A program made the position numbers and the translations under genes. Under the pieces are notes generated by a model. That model made no database searches. It had not been told where the DNA came from and saw nothing but the letters and a program-made list of their open reading frames with translations. Below, piece after piece: positions 30,622-41,779 of a stretch of DNA of 64,000 nucleotides. This DNA is from Haliclona indistincta (taxonomy: Eukaryota > Porifera > Demospongiae > Haplosclerida > Chalinidae): positions 2,427,410 to 2,491,409 of the forward strand of contig OZ024791.1 of NCBI GenBank assembly GCA_964017065.1, given 5' to 3'. The stretch's first letter is position 1; the number at the start of each line of letters is the position of its first letter.

Positions 30622-32867
30622 CCGAGTCAAGTTAGTTCAGCTCTCCTAGTCCAGTAATTTTGCAATATGACCTCTCACAAATTGCAACAAAAATCATTTC
30701 ACTACTCTTTGAGCTGGTTGCGTGCGGGCCTGCATCAGAGGATTGAAGCGCGTGTTTGATTGGTCAACGTAAGAAAACGTGTTAGACTACTTCCGCTTTG
30801 ACTGGTGGGGTTGCAAGATCTCTTCGAATCAAACCGCTGTATGAGGGGAAAGTCTTGAAATTAGAGGTGGTGAAGTTAAATCTTCGTCTTTGCTTTTTAA
30901 AATGATGTCATTATGATAATTATTACTACATAATTATGTAGTTTTCATTCAACACTGGCCACTACTGATAAGTACCACTTGCAACATATTATTATTATTA
31001 TTATTTGAGCTTTACAGTGCATACGTACAGTGAGGAATATAAAGGCTAATTAGCATAATCGTATAATAGAACCCTCCTGGAGAGACAAAATTAATAATAA
31101 TGTGAAACTAACCATTCACTTCAATTGTGTTTTCATTAATTATAGCAACATATTAGTGTAAAGAGTTGGCCACCTGGTGAGTACTTCCTCTCATTATGGA
31201 CTGGGAGGTGCATGTCTAGCTAATATGGGCTCTTGCTAGTAGTTCAAGGGCACTAGCTGTTGGACTACCTAAGACACTATAACAAATTAATGTCTGAGAA
31301 TTCCTATCTAACATACACAAATGTTGGTCTTAGCTTGAAACACAAATTCAAATTAGTGTCTAGAAATAAACAAAATAGCTAGCTTTGTTTCACAGGAATC
31401 TTTGTGACTCTAAGCCTCAAGTATACTAGTACGTCCTGATAGCTTTTATTTGTGTAGTAGTACCAGGCCACTTCCTACGTCTGCCACACATTGCAATGCA
31501 CTGAATACAAACTAGTGGAATTGAACGAGAGTGTCTACAGCGGTTTCACTACTTCTTGCAATCTAAAAGCATCAACCGTAAAGCGTAAACCGTGTTCAAC
31601 CTGAATCACGCAATGTAATAAAACTTCCAAATAAGGCACGGATCACGCTTTATGCTTTTGTGGCTCTTGCAAGGAGTATTGAAACTGCTGTACAACCTGT
31701 CATCATCAAATGGCAAATACATTCCAAGAAAATAAACCTAGGTTGTGCTCAGTAAAGAGCTGATGAGACACACCATGCATGAATTAAGGAGATCAAGAGT
31801 GTTTGCTACTTTCCAGGAATCACCCCATATCAAGTATGAATTGCATTAGAAGATTTATAGGCTTGTCCATGCACATTCTTATGCACGCATGCACTTTTTG
31901 GATGTGATACAATCAAGTGACCTCTATACCTTTTGACAGTATTTCATGAGTCTTACGTGTGTCAAACACTGTAAGACTCTGTGATGCTTATGTCTAGAAG
32001 CAAGTGAGACTTGGTGTGAACAACAGATTCACTTGTAGCAATATACATGTATACATTACAAACTCCTGCTTCATAAGTTACCGTGTGCCTTCAATTATCA
32101 GGATAATGCAGTACTACGAGACAAAGATAGATTTGAACCATCCATGTATTTAAGTGTAATCATCACGGGTGAATCATCATCAATATTACTGATTTTTATT
32201 TAGCCATGCACCGAGTATTTTATTTGTACTCATGTCTGTATTTGACCCAAGTCTGCTGCAAGACACTACATGCCCACCAGCAAACTTATGATAAGCGGAA
32301 ATCAGCTACATACTCTGAGCGTACAAGCACTTCACTTGCTGATGATATAAACTAGAAGACTTGGACACATTACAGGATCAAATTAAACGCAGTTATTATT
32401 ATTACATTGTTTTCAAAGAGCACATTCTAGTCTAGAAAATAGGATAAAATTGTATTCATAGTCTCAGAAAGTTTTTATTATTCTTAAAGGTAGCCAAGGA
32501 AAAGAGCTTTCTATAAAATTATACTGTTACATTGAGTTAGAAATAATTTTAAGCTATAAAACGGCTTGTTTACTTAGTGTCAATTTAAAATGTGATTTTC
32601 CACATTTCCCCTCATGAGATTCCTTAGGACTTTTTATCATTGAATGTGGTTTATGTTGCAATAGTGTGAGGTTCACCCAATATTTCAATAACTTACTGGA
32701 CTATCCGACTACTAATGGGGCAGCTCACATCAATTACTGCAGTCATAACAGGCTAATTCAGCCATTCATGCATTGATTGTGCAAACTGCAGTACACGTGG
32801 AACCACAAAACGAGCAACTATGGTAAACTAACATAACAAACACCTGGTCATGTTCAAAAACAAATTG
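30622..32867. other. 2.2-kb intergenic region
   Basis: No gene recognised on either strand. It holds one CAGCGGTTT-family MITE (31538-31690) and a lone family end (AAACCGCTGTA near 30842). The rest is AT-rich without visible structure. Confidence 0.5.
31538..31690. mobile_element. MITE, CAGCGGTTT family
   Basis: Left end CAGCGGTTTCACTACTTC and right end its diverged reverse complement (GAAACTGCTG), flanked by TA. The interior contains AACCGTAAAGCGTAAACCG, also seen in the 50899-51153 copy. Confidence 0.65.
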
Positions 32868-34436
32868 TTAGTGTTTTCTCTTTTTATCCTTCCTTCTACT
32901 AGCTTTCACTGTCACTGTTCTTTCCTCGGTCTCATTCTGCTCTTTTCTCTTCTCCTTTCGCTTCTTTCTCTTCACCACTGTTACTGGCTCTTTTGCTTCC
33001 TCTTCTTCCACCTCCTTCTTTCGCTTGAGTAATCTCATCTTATCAGCAAAGTAATCGTGGACACTGAGACTGTTCTTGATAGTAGGAAATCCATGCTCTA
33101 CCTCTATCACACCTCCATCATCTTCAGCTGTAACTACCTAAATTAAAAAAAGTGATCATAAGCCGAACCATCAAACAAAGGCATTATTTTTCCTATCTAC
33201 AGTTTGCACAATAATTTTAAAGTCACTTACAGAGAACGTACATTGTCAGGTGGTAGTTGAGGAGATTCCTCTCTCTTCCTTTTCTTCCTCCCTAACACAC
33301 AAGCCAGGTCATCATCAGTCTTGTTGGATAAATCTTTACTTCTCAAAATTTTTTTGTACCTAGCACGAGTAAGGAAACCAGACAGAAAGGGTCAACAGCT
33401 CACAATAGTTTCTTGGTCTTCTGAGCTGTGGAGATTAGCTTCTTGGATTCAACTGGGTCGCTTTCCTTGGCACCTACACACAACACAACGCTGATCTGAT
33501 GGCTGTTTGATGTCTGGTATTAGCTTGTCTTGATGTTGACAAACTACCAAGGAACAAGCTGCCAGGCTATATTTACGCTTAGACCACAGCTAAGCAATGT
33601 TGACCTATCAGGCTGCGTAGCTGCGGGTCTCTTAAGCTCATAATGGAATCCCGCCACTGCCGCGACCTCATAATGGAATCCAGCCACAAGGCGCAGATTA
33701 CATTTACAGTTCTGTGCGCGGAGTTCTACTGAATAATTTTTATAGCGCTCGTGTGTCCCTGCTCGTTGTTTGCTGTTGCTATTGTCTAAATCAGTTGGAC
33801 AGTGCATCCAATCGGATCTACGCGATGTGGAAGCCCTCGCGCTGTTACCATAGCGCACTCTCTACACTCGGACGCTATACAACAACGGCTCTCGGGCTTC
33901 TAAATCGTGTAGATTCTCGGATGCACTGTCTAACTATTATTTAAGCTCGAGTTTGCCTCATTGTGATCATCGATCAATAGCGAAGCATTATCTTAGTGTG
34001 AGGACCTCATGTAAAAACATCGCCAAGTAGCTAAATTTCATATGTCGTTATACCTTGTATCTCATTGAGGTCACTCAAAACCTGATCAAACGAGTCTTGT
34101 TGAGCAATCCAGTCGTCATCACGAGTTTTCTTTGCGCCAAGACCTGAGAGAAACACGCACACACTCACACCACCTGACAGACAGACACACCCACCAGAGC
34201 TATCCTTCTTTAATTGAAGCTTTACTGGATTCTCTTGACCGTCTTCATTCACTCCTAGACCACGCCCTTCGCTCCATCCCATTCGTTCTAGCATGCGATA
34301 ACCAAACTTACTGCGGTCTACGAAAAGTATACTATTCAAGGGATTTACAACACTTCACACTACCTTTGCTCCAGAATGTATTGCGTGGATCTGCGCTCCA
34401 TTGCCCTTTAGAGCGCCTTTCAGCCAACATAGCCAT
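32868..34436 (-). CDS. PINX1: PIN2/TERF1-interacting protein homologue, G-patch
   Basis: Nucleolar G-patch protein; in other animals it binds telomerase/TRF1 and takes part in rRNA processing. Exon 1 (ATG 34434-34436) gives MAMLAERRSKGQWSADPRNT. The next exon gives the G-patch (FGYRMLERMGWSEGRGLGVN), followed by a very short intron (about 51 nt) and GLGAKKTRDDDWIAQQDSFD. Later exons carry YKKILRSKDLSNKTDDDLACV and a Lys/Glu-rich tail with SLSVHDYFADKMRLLKRK, which matches the PINX1 telomerase-inhibitory-region start. It ends at 32868 in a basic stretch. A dispersed repeat (33574-33943) sits in an intron. The neighbour NTMT1 ends 107 bp upstream on the same strand. Confidence 0.9.
33574..33943. 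repeat. Dispersed repeat, copy 1 (intron of PINX1)
   Basis: Matches 52293-52587 in inverted orientation over most of its length (shared pieces include TGTTGACCTATCAGGCTG and GACAGTGCATCC). The termini read TTAGACC... and ...GTCTAA. Non-coding, probably a DNA-transposon derivative with an internal hairpin. Confidence 0.65.
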
Positions 34437-34542
34437 TTAGGCTTCTACACGTGGGTTCAATATTACAACATAATGATAGAACAATTCGGTCAAATTTTTA
34501 TAGCAGATAAAAAAATTAGAGGATGATGTTTGGGAAGTGCAT

Positions 34543-34573
34543 TTATTTTTTCTCTGCCGGTCTTAGAGCGAAC

Positions 34574-34643
<70 letters not shown>

Positions 34644-35699
34644 GAATAAAAGAAAATGCTTCAAAATGGTGCACTACATACATGCAAACTGGAAACATAT
34701 TGGTGGGCCAATTTGGTTGATATTCCTCCTTGATAATGGTCAGATTAGCGAGCTGAAATATCTTCTTGAACGAAGCCATGGACCTAGAGTGAGGCAGAGA
34801 GTTGATCATGAGTTATGAAGCGGATTGCTCACCTTGTTACACTACTGTCTTCATCATCAAATATGTCCTCCTTTCCGATATTTTCCTTTACCACTATAAG
34901 CCCACGACCATCTACTAGCGCTTTGACAGCTTTTGATAGAAATTCCACAAGATCATCTGATAAGGAGACACTCAACTAGCACCACATACACACCAACACA
35001 ACCCTCACCATCTCTAAGGTGACTAAGGACCCATTGACACCATACCAGATCATACCGACCCTCTTCAGGAACAAACTCCTGCAGTCCAAGAGGGTATGAT
35101 TTACCGACTCGCTTGAAAGCCTCTCCCTGCAAATAAAAGTGACCTGTCGTCACAAGCAGCTCTGATTGACTCACGAGGTATTCTTGAGAACGCTCTAAAA
35201 ACAATGGATTCTGCTCTATCAAGTCAACCTCACGAAACAGCGGCAACAAGAGTCTCTTGGACACACGACCAATACCAGCTCCACAATCTAGCAAGGAAGG
35301 AGTAAGTGAGTGATACCACACATGAGCTACTAACCTATCGAAGTGCTCTTACTAACCAGAGGATCTGTTCCCTGCAGTACGTAAAACAGTGATTGTTTAT
35401 GATAAGTGAGATCTACAAACAGACCTCCATGAATTGCTTCAAGAACTTTCTTGATCCCGAAACATCTCTAGAAGACAGGTTAGCAAACCCTCCCATCACT
35501 CCATCCACTGTAGCTGGAATCCCCTAGTGGAGATAGAATTTTACTGGACAGCATCACTGGCAGTCGATAACTACACCTTCCAATATTTGGCTGCGTCACT
35601 GTAGAACGTCGGAGCCATTAATTTTGCTCCCGTGTCTTCTTCTTCTTCCTGCTCCTCCATAGTTTCGTCTGCCTCATTCTCCTCCCGCGCCTCCTCCAT
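34543..35699 (-). CDS. NTMT1: N-terminal Xaa-Pro-Lys methyltransferase 1
   Basis: SAM-dependent alpha-N-methyltransferase acting on X-Pro-Lys N termini (RCC1, ribosomal proteins). Exon 1 (35577-35699) starts with an acidic leader, then MAPTFYSDAAKYWK. Exon 2 has IPATVDGVMGGFANLSSRDV; then comes LDCGAGIGRVSKRLLLPLF, the SAM-binding motif I. Later exons contain YDLVWCQWVLSHL and end ...PVC|MFALRPAEKK. The last intron's polypyrimidine tract is a pure (CT)n microsatellite, and donor GTATGT after 'GTTTGCAT' restores the frame and the family's C-terminal FALR. Read without splicing, it would translate a long Leu-Ser run, which I reject. Divergent with DPH1, start codons 39 bp apart. Confidence 0.9.
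34576..34639. repeat. (AG)n microsatellite; (CT)n on the NTMT1 sense strand
   Basis: Pure dinucleotide run of about 64 bp directly abutting the AG acceptor of the last NTMT1 exon, acting as its polypyrimidine tract. Confidence 0.95.
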
Positions 35700-35738
35700 T
35701 TTAGCTGACCACGTGGGTATCACCACGCCTACTTTAAG
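35700..35738. promoter_or_regulatory. Presumed bidirectional promoter, NTMT1 / DPH1
   Basis: Only 39 bp separate the two start codons, so 5' UTRs must overlap or be extremely short. No TATA box. Inferred from geometry. Confidence 0.5.
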
Positions 35739-37025
35739 ATGGATTCTGGCACTGGATCTTCTACCGAGCCCGCGATCAAGGTTATTTCAGCTTGTGATGG
35801 ACGCAACAAACGTGTGGTAGGACCAAAACAGGCACTAGATGGTGACAGTCAAGTTGCTACTAAAAAACCAACTTCCAGACGACGGCTAGCCACGCAAATA
35901 CCGCAGGACATCTTGGAGAATCAACAGCTGAATGATGCAATATCCCTCCTACCCTCAAACTACAACTTTGAGCTACACAAGACTATCTGGCGCATAAAAC
36001 AAGCCGAAGCTAAGACAGTTGCTCTTCAGTTTCCCGAAGGATTGCTGATGTTTGCTTGCAGCATTGCCGACATTGTGCAACAGTTTACAGGCGCCGAAAC
36101 CGTTATAATGGGCGATGTTACGTATGGAGCTTGCTGTGTAGATGACTTCACTGCCAAAGCCCTAGGAGCAGATTTCATGGTGCATTACGGTCACAGCTGC
36201 CTTATTCCAGTTGACACAACTAGTGTCAAAATGCTGTACGTATTCGTTGATATTCAGATAGACAATGCTCATGTTATAGCATCGTTGCAACAAAACTTAG
36301 AGCGAGGCAGTTGCTTAGCTCTGGTCAGTACGATACAGTTTGTGGCAGCTGTTCACGGCATTGCTGAAGCGTTAAGAGAGGAAGGATTCCAGGTTATTGT
36401 CCCTCAGTCTAAACCATTGTCTCCTGGTGAGATACTGGGCTGTACCTCTCCTCAGCTACCATCAGATGTGTCTTCTCTGGTGTATGTTGGTGATGGACGT
36501 TTCCACTTGGAGTCGATAATGATCTCTAACCCTGAACGAACTGCTTATAGGTACGACCCCTACAGCAAGGTGCTGTCTCGAGAATACTATGACCACCAGA
36601 GAATGAGAGAGACTCGCAGGGAAGCTATAGCCAGGGCCAGCAAGGCAAGCAAGTTTGGACTCATTCTTGGTACCTTGGGAAGACAAGGCAGTCCATCTGT
36701 GCTGACGCATCTAAAGCAGAGACTGGATGAAGCCGGTAGATCATACTCTGTTGTGCTTCTTTCTGAGATATTTCCTGCCAAACTGGATTTGTTTGAGGAC
36801 ATCGATGCTTGGGTTCAAATAGCATGCCCTCGTCTCTCTATTGATTGGGGATCGGCATTCACTAAGCCACTCATTAATCCATATGAATTAGCTGTTGCTC
36901 TGAATGCAACCAGTTGGAAGGATACCTACCCAATGGACTACTATGCTAATGACAGTACTGGTCCTTGGACCGTCAACAATAGCCTTCACAAACCAAAGAG
37001 AAGAACAAGAGCACTAAAAACATAA
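35739..37025 (+). CDS. DPH1: Diphthamide biosynthesis protein 1 (3-amino-3-carboxypropyl-histidine synthase subunit), intronless
   Basis: With DPH2, transfers the 3-amino-3-carboxypropyl group of SAM to the eEF2 histidine, the first step of diphthamide synthesis, using a radical 4Fe-4S cluster. The 428-aa protein has the three conserved cysteine sites: [21 protein letters not shown] and [11 protein letters not shown]. It also has [17 protein letters not shown] and [12 protein letters not shown], typical of the family. Uninterrupted single exon with normal length. Start ATG 35739 follows the short shared promoter. No anomalies. Confidence 0.95.
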   Translation: MDSGTGSSTEPAIKVISACDGRNKRVVGPKQALDGDSQVATKKPTSRRRLATQIPQDILENQQLNDAISLLPSNYNFELHKTIWRIKQAEAKTVALQFPEGLLMFACSIADIVQQFTGAETVIMGDVTYGACCVDDFTAKALGADFMVHYGHSCLIPVDTTSVKMLYVFVDIQIDNAHVIASLQQNLERGSCLALVSTIQFVAAVHGIAEALREEGFQVIVPQSKPLSPGEILGCTSPQLPSDVSSLVYVGDGRFHLESIMISNPERTAYRYDPYSKVLSREYYDHQRMRETRREAIARASKASKFGLILGTLGRQGSPSVLTHLKQRLDEAGRSYSVVLLSEIFPAKLDLFEDIDAWVQIACPRLSIDWGSAFTKPLINPYELAVALNATSWKDTYPMDYYANDSTGPWTVNNSLHKPKRRTRALKT

Positions 37026-37325
37026 TTAATTTTTATTATGGAGAATAATTATTATTATGATACGAAATCGTTATGGTACGTTAAAGTTACGCGATTCGGC
37101 CGGCTGCGCCGCGCACGCGCACTAATATTATTTGTAACCACGCATGCGTGAACTCACATGTAGTCATTGGTAACGCGACTTCATAGACTCATCTTGTCAG
37201 TCAGTCGCTTCGCCGCCATAATCTCGCTGCTGTTCGCCAAGTGTCTGTTCACAAAAGCAAGCTTTTCATCGCGTCCCGACTGTTTCAAATCTCTATCTAT
37301 TGGATCGTTCTCTTCGAGTGTTCAA

Positions 37326-39570
37326 GCAATGATAACCAGTGATCTTCCAAATCTCAATTGGCTTAGCTCGCTCGGAACGGCAAATCGGAGTCCCACTCAT
37401 GCTGATGCCTCGCAGCAGTTGAGCTCTACTACTGGACAAGTCCACGCCACAATCGTGTCCAAGTCGAGTAGCACTGGTGTTCAAGGAACCAACTGGAGTC
37501 AAGCCGCAGTAGATGGCAGTACTACTACCAGCAAGTTACCGCGTCCTGCCTGCTCCTACTCTTGTCTGATCGCTATGGCACTGAAAGCTTGCCCAGCTGG
37601 ATCATTGCCTGTAAACGAGATCTATCGCTTCATCGAGTGAGTTTACAGTTACACGTTCAGTTGTTGTTATAATTACTGCACTGCGATTCCGCCGCGATTG
37701 CTCAGGACACTGTTCGCTTGCTTGCAAACTCATCACGCTAGACTGACGCGGAAAGCTAGCCTAGCGTCGGGCTATTTGTCACTGTACTGAGTACAGACTA
37801 GCCTCGCATCGTTGTAGTATTGTTCTTTTTATTGTGAATAAAGAAGAAAGAAAGCGGCGCGGGGAAGATGATTGCTGCAGTGTACGGATGCGCTGCTACG
37901 GCAACACTGCAAACTCGCGCGCTCACTTTTAATGACGTCACAGTTTTAAACCTGGTATTATTAATTTTTTATTTTTTGTTACAGGCGGGAGTATCCATAC
38001 TACAGGACTGCACCTGATGGATGGAAGGTAAGAGCATTCATTTCGATCTTTTTAATGTTTTTAACTTTATGCTGTTGTTCTAGAATTCTATAAGGCACAA
38101 TCTGTCGCTGAATGCTTCGTTCTGCAAAGCAGAGCGTCCCGATGGACTGCAGATGAAGAAGGGCTGTTACTGGATGGTTGCTCCTGACCGAGTGCATGTT
38201 GTTGAGGGTGAGATACAGCGCTTTCTTGCTCAGGAAGGCAGGTGTCTGATTGAGAATGGAGAAGCACCTAAGACCAATCACCACCAAAACTGTAGGTGTT
38301 TTGAACACGATACACAACGTAATTTTATTCCTTCCTTTGCAGATACTGCCCAGCCAATGCAGTTCATCAATCCCATCAAGTCCACTGGAAAGCAGAGCGC
38401 TGCCTCTCGCAGTTACCGCCCTGTTCGTCACCATCCACCACCACCACCACCTTCATCCTATGCCAACTGCCAGAAAATGAATGACATCTTTGGGATCAAC
38501 TGGGACCCATATGTAGCTGGCAATTCATGTCTTCCTAAGCCTTATCCTCCTCACTACTACAATCAGTATGGAGGAGGAATGCACCCCTTTGGAAGCCCCA
38601 TGGGATACATGCAGCAGGTATGCATGGCTTCAGTATTAAGTTACTGAAAAATGCAGTCATTGTTAAGTCAAAACCAACTTAGTTTTTAGCTACTTGAAAC
38701 TCTTACAGTTCAAGTAGTTATTTTACTGTAGACACCACACTCATCTTGTGCCTCGCCTTGTCTTCGTTGTTTAACCACAATAATGTAATTATCATTATTC
38801 TTTTTCAATAGGAGCTGTTTGATTTCTCTCCAAGTCTTGTTGGTCCTATGAATGACAGCAACTTCACTCATTTCGGCACCTATCCATCACTTCCTGATAT
38901 TGGCGGACACATCTTCAACAGCCAGCCAGAGGACACCCTGCCTGGTACCTATTCTGATGAGTATTGGCTGTCTGAGTCGCCACCTTCTCCCACCTCTTCT
39001 TCTTGTTCCTCGTCTTCTTCTGCAACCAGCTTGAAGGCAGTTGATAAGATCCTCACCAACATCACTGGCAGTCATCCTCCAGTCCCTCTCATCAATGACG
39101 TCGAGCAGATCAATGTGAAGAATCTACAGACCTCTACAGACCTTGATGCTCTTCTCTCGAAGATGGTTGAGGAACGACTGAATGATCCCTCCACTGATCT
39201 AGTCCTAGAGCATTCCACAAGTGAACTCAATGAGGCCGCCATCAGTCCCGTGGTGTCAAGCAACCATCTACTCTCTCCTTACCTTTGTGGTACAGACAAC
39301 AGCTTCATGGATGACGGAGATGACCAGGGTTGTTCCTTTATGGAGGCTGAAGATGAAGAGGATGGTGTTGACCATGTCCATGGTAAATATGCACCTAGTC
39401 AAGATGATGGTACACTACTGAGAGAGTATGCCATGGATCAAGAGGACCTGATCGATGACGGCATTGTCACACTGACTAGTGACGTAGAGCAACTCCTTGA
39501 TAACATCTTCCAAGACAATTTCCATGAGTCTGCAGCTGTCGACTATGGTGATGAAGAGATGGATCAGTGA
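37326..39570 (+). CDS. Forkhead transcription factor, FoxN1/4-like
   Basis: Exons: 37326-37636, 37985-38027, 38084-38291, 38343-38617, 38812-39570. The forkhead spans exons 1-3: CSYSCLIAMALKACPAGSLP, EIYRFIEREYPYYRTAPDGW, then KNSIRHNLSLNASFCKAERP and KKGCYWMVAP. SYSCLIAMALK and APDGWKNS are typical of FoxN1/4. The N terminus MITSDLPNLNWLSSLG is a short hydrophobic motif, and the C-terminal half is acidic and Ser/Pro-rich (candidate activation domain, ending DEEMDQ). Upstream in-frame ATGs exist (37167), but the reading before 37326 looks like 5' UTR. Ends at 39570, convergent with MFSD5 (150 bp). Confidence 0.88.
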
Positions 39571-39721
39571 CACTGGACAATGATTAGTTTAGACTAATAA
39601 TAATTCATCATGCATTGTACTAGTCTTCATTTTTACTTTTAATTTGATAGCAATTGTAAATTGCTTTGTGATGAGTTTAATTTGCAATAATGTTTTAAAA
39701 ACTATAAACAATCAAAGATCG

Positions 39722-41113
39722 CTAAGCGTTCAGAGTTTGGCTGTCACTGTCAATAGTCCTGTTCTTTAGTTTAGCTACTCCATTATGTAAGAGAGAGCCG
39801 AGTAGAGCAACAATCATTAGAACACTACAGAATACAAACAGCCCAGACACGCCTGGCTTGCCGTGGGAGGGGTTATGGAGAACAAGGAGTGCCAGAGCTG
39901 ACACAAGAGTCAGAGGAACTCTGAACCAGTTTGTAATGCTGGCTTTATTCTCATCCGGTAGCGTGGTCTCTCTTAGTCTCCGCATGACAGGATAGTAGAA
40001 CCCGCACGCCAGCTGAAATAACTGCAAACAGACTAGAGCCCATGAGTGATGAGGTTCGTGAATACTCCAATCAAACAGCGCAACTAGAGCAAAAAAAATC
40101 GCAGATACAACACAGGTGGTAGGAAGAATGGAAGAATACGGCAATGACAGTCGATTGGTCAAGTGATCACAGATTAGTCCACCTAGAACAGAGCATACCA
40201 TGAATGAAGCAAAAGCCACACCCAAAGGCATGTCACTTAGTTGAATACGAACAGTGTCAGAAAGTAGACGACCACCAATAGCAGGCGTCCATATGAACAT
40301 GAACACAAACAGTGTACTCTCAAACAAGCTCTGAATCGTGCCGACCAGGAACACCAGCGGGTTGACCAATATCTCCTTCAAACCACTGCTGCACTCCTTC
40401 TTGATCTTCTCTGAGCTAACATCAACCAGTTCAGCTTTTTTGCTCTCTTCCCATAGACCAAGGACCAAGCCAGCTACTGAGATGAGGACAGGGATAGAGA
40501 TAATGAATGGTGACACAAAACTGAGACCAGCCCATCGAACCAGTAGGTCAGCAAGCAGACCGGCAACAACTGCCATTACACTGCTCCCAAACGCAATATG
40601 ACTGAATGTGACCGGAATCCATTCCTTGGGGAAGTCAAATACCTGAGAGTGTTGGTAGATGTACCATGAATCTAGAGTAGAGAAGAGCAATGAGCTTGCT
40701 ATACCAGCCAAACATCGACCAATAATGAGTAACCCATAGTTCCCAAACATATTGAACAGACAGGACAAAGCATAGAGCAGGCTAAGCATTATTGCTGCTC
40801 TCTTTCTACCATAACGATTAGCAAACAGGTCCCTGACAGGTGAGACCATGGCTGCTGAAACCAGTCCACTGATATAGATTACAACGACCTGTCGTTCTAC
40901 ATAACCATACGAATGATACAAGCGATAGAGGTATGGTCCTTGCAGCCAGTCACCAAGAACAGCTAACAAGTAGATGGGAACATATCTCTGCTGAAATGTG
41001 AGGAACACTGGGTTCTTGGTGGTTTGATCATAACTGATACGCAACTTGAAGTAAGCTGCTATGCTCAGCATAGAAAGTACAACTAGAGATAGATAGGCAT
41101 ATATTGGCAGCAT
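39722..41113 (-). CDS. MFSD5: Major facilitator superfamily protein, MFSD5-type (molybdate-anion transporter family), intronless
   Basis: 463-aa, 12-TM protein. FQQRYVPIYLLAVLGDWLQG and PYLYRLYHSYGY match the MFSD5 signature, and RDLFANRYGRKRAAI is the MFS loop 2-3 motif. Length is close to vertebrate MFSD5. Single exon. A C-terminal cytosolic tail, KLKNRTIDSDSQTLNA, is present. Molybdate transport is known for algal/human homologues; here it is inferred. Divergent with PSMG2 (141 bp between starts). Confidence 0.92.
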   Translation of the reverse strand: MLPIYAYLSLVVLSMLSIAAYFKLRISYDQTTKNPVFLTFQQRYVPIYLLAVLGDWLQGPYLYRLYHSYGYVERQVVVIYISGLVSAAMVSPVRDLFANRYGRKRAAIMLSLLYALSCLFNMFGNYGLLIIGRCLAGIASSLLFSTLDSWYIYQHSQVFDFPKEWIPVTFSHIAFGSSVMAVVAGLLADLLVRWAGLSFVSPFIISIPVLISVAGLVLGLWEESKKAELVDVSSEKIKKECSSGLKEILVNPLVFLVGTIQSLFESTLFVFMFIWTPAIGGRLLSDTVRIQLSDMPLGVAFASFMVCSVLGGLICDHLTNRLSLPYSSILPTTCVVSAIFFALVALFDWSIHEPHHSWALVCLQLFQLACGFYYPVMRRLRETTLPDENKASITNWFRVPLTLVSALALLVLHNPSHGKPGVSGLFVFCSVLMIVALLGSLLHNGVAKLKNRTIDSDSQTLNA

Positions 41114-41254
41114 AGTGTATGATCTGTGATAAAAGAAACAGGTATACTAAAAGAACTAAAAACGAAAAAACCTCACTTCTCTTGGTTGCTAAACGCGCAC
41201 GATGTTGCCCAAAAATAATCGGAAATGACAAAGCGTGTACAAGCGTGAACGGCA
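41114..41254. promoter_or_regulatory. Presumed bidirectional promoter, MFSD5 / PSMG2
   Basis: Divergent start codons 141 bp apart. No TATA element noticed. Confidence 0.5.
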
Positions 41255-41728
41255 ATGAACGGAGATCCAACGTGTCGCAGCAGCACGAGCAGCAGTAACA
41301 GTCAGTTCTTTGTCAAAGAAGGCGATGCAGTCGCTAACTTTCGTGGTCACACGTTACTTGTGGTAAGAAAAAGCAGAAGATAGTAACTATTAGTACGTGT
41401 ACTGTCAGTGTTTACTTTTTTCCTTCAGCCATGTGTCTCCGTGGGCAATGTCGGACAACTGGCAGTGGACCTAGTCGTGTCCACGCTAGGTATGCAGCGG
41501 GTCGGATGGATACAGGACACTGCACTGCTGCCGCTAGTAGGAAACGATGCCTTTGACCACACCCGCGGGCGGGGCTACCTGCATACTTCTGCTGAAGGCA
41601 AGTGTAGAATTCTTTTAAGTTTGCCTGTTCATTTCTCACTTGCAGTGTATTGGAAAGAGGATTTAAAGATAGTTGCAGTGCAAATAAGATCTCCAATAGC
41701 TAAGGTTTGCTGCGAGTATCGATATTCC

Positions 41729-41779
<51 letters not shown>

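Noticed and set aside
34543..34809. Long Leu-Ser run at the end of NTMT1
   Set aside because: It is the translated (CT)n intron tract; splicing at GTATGT restores the family's C-terminal FALR.
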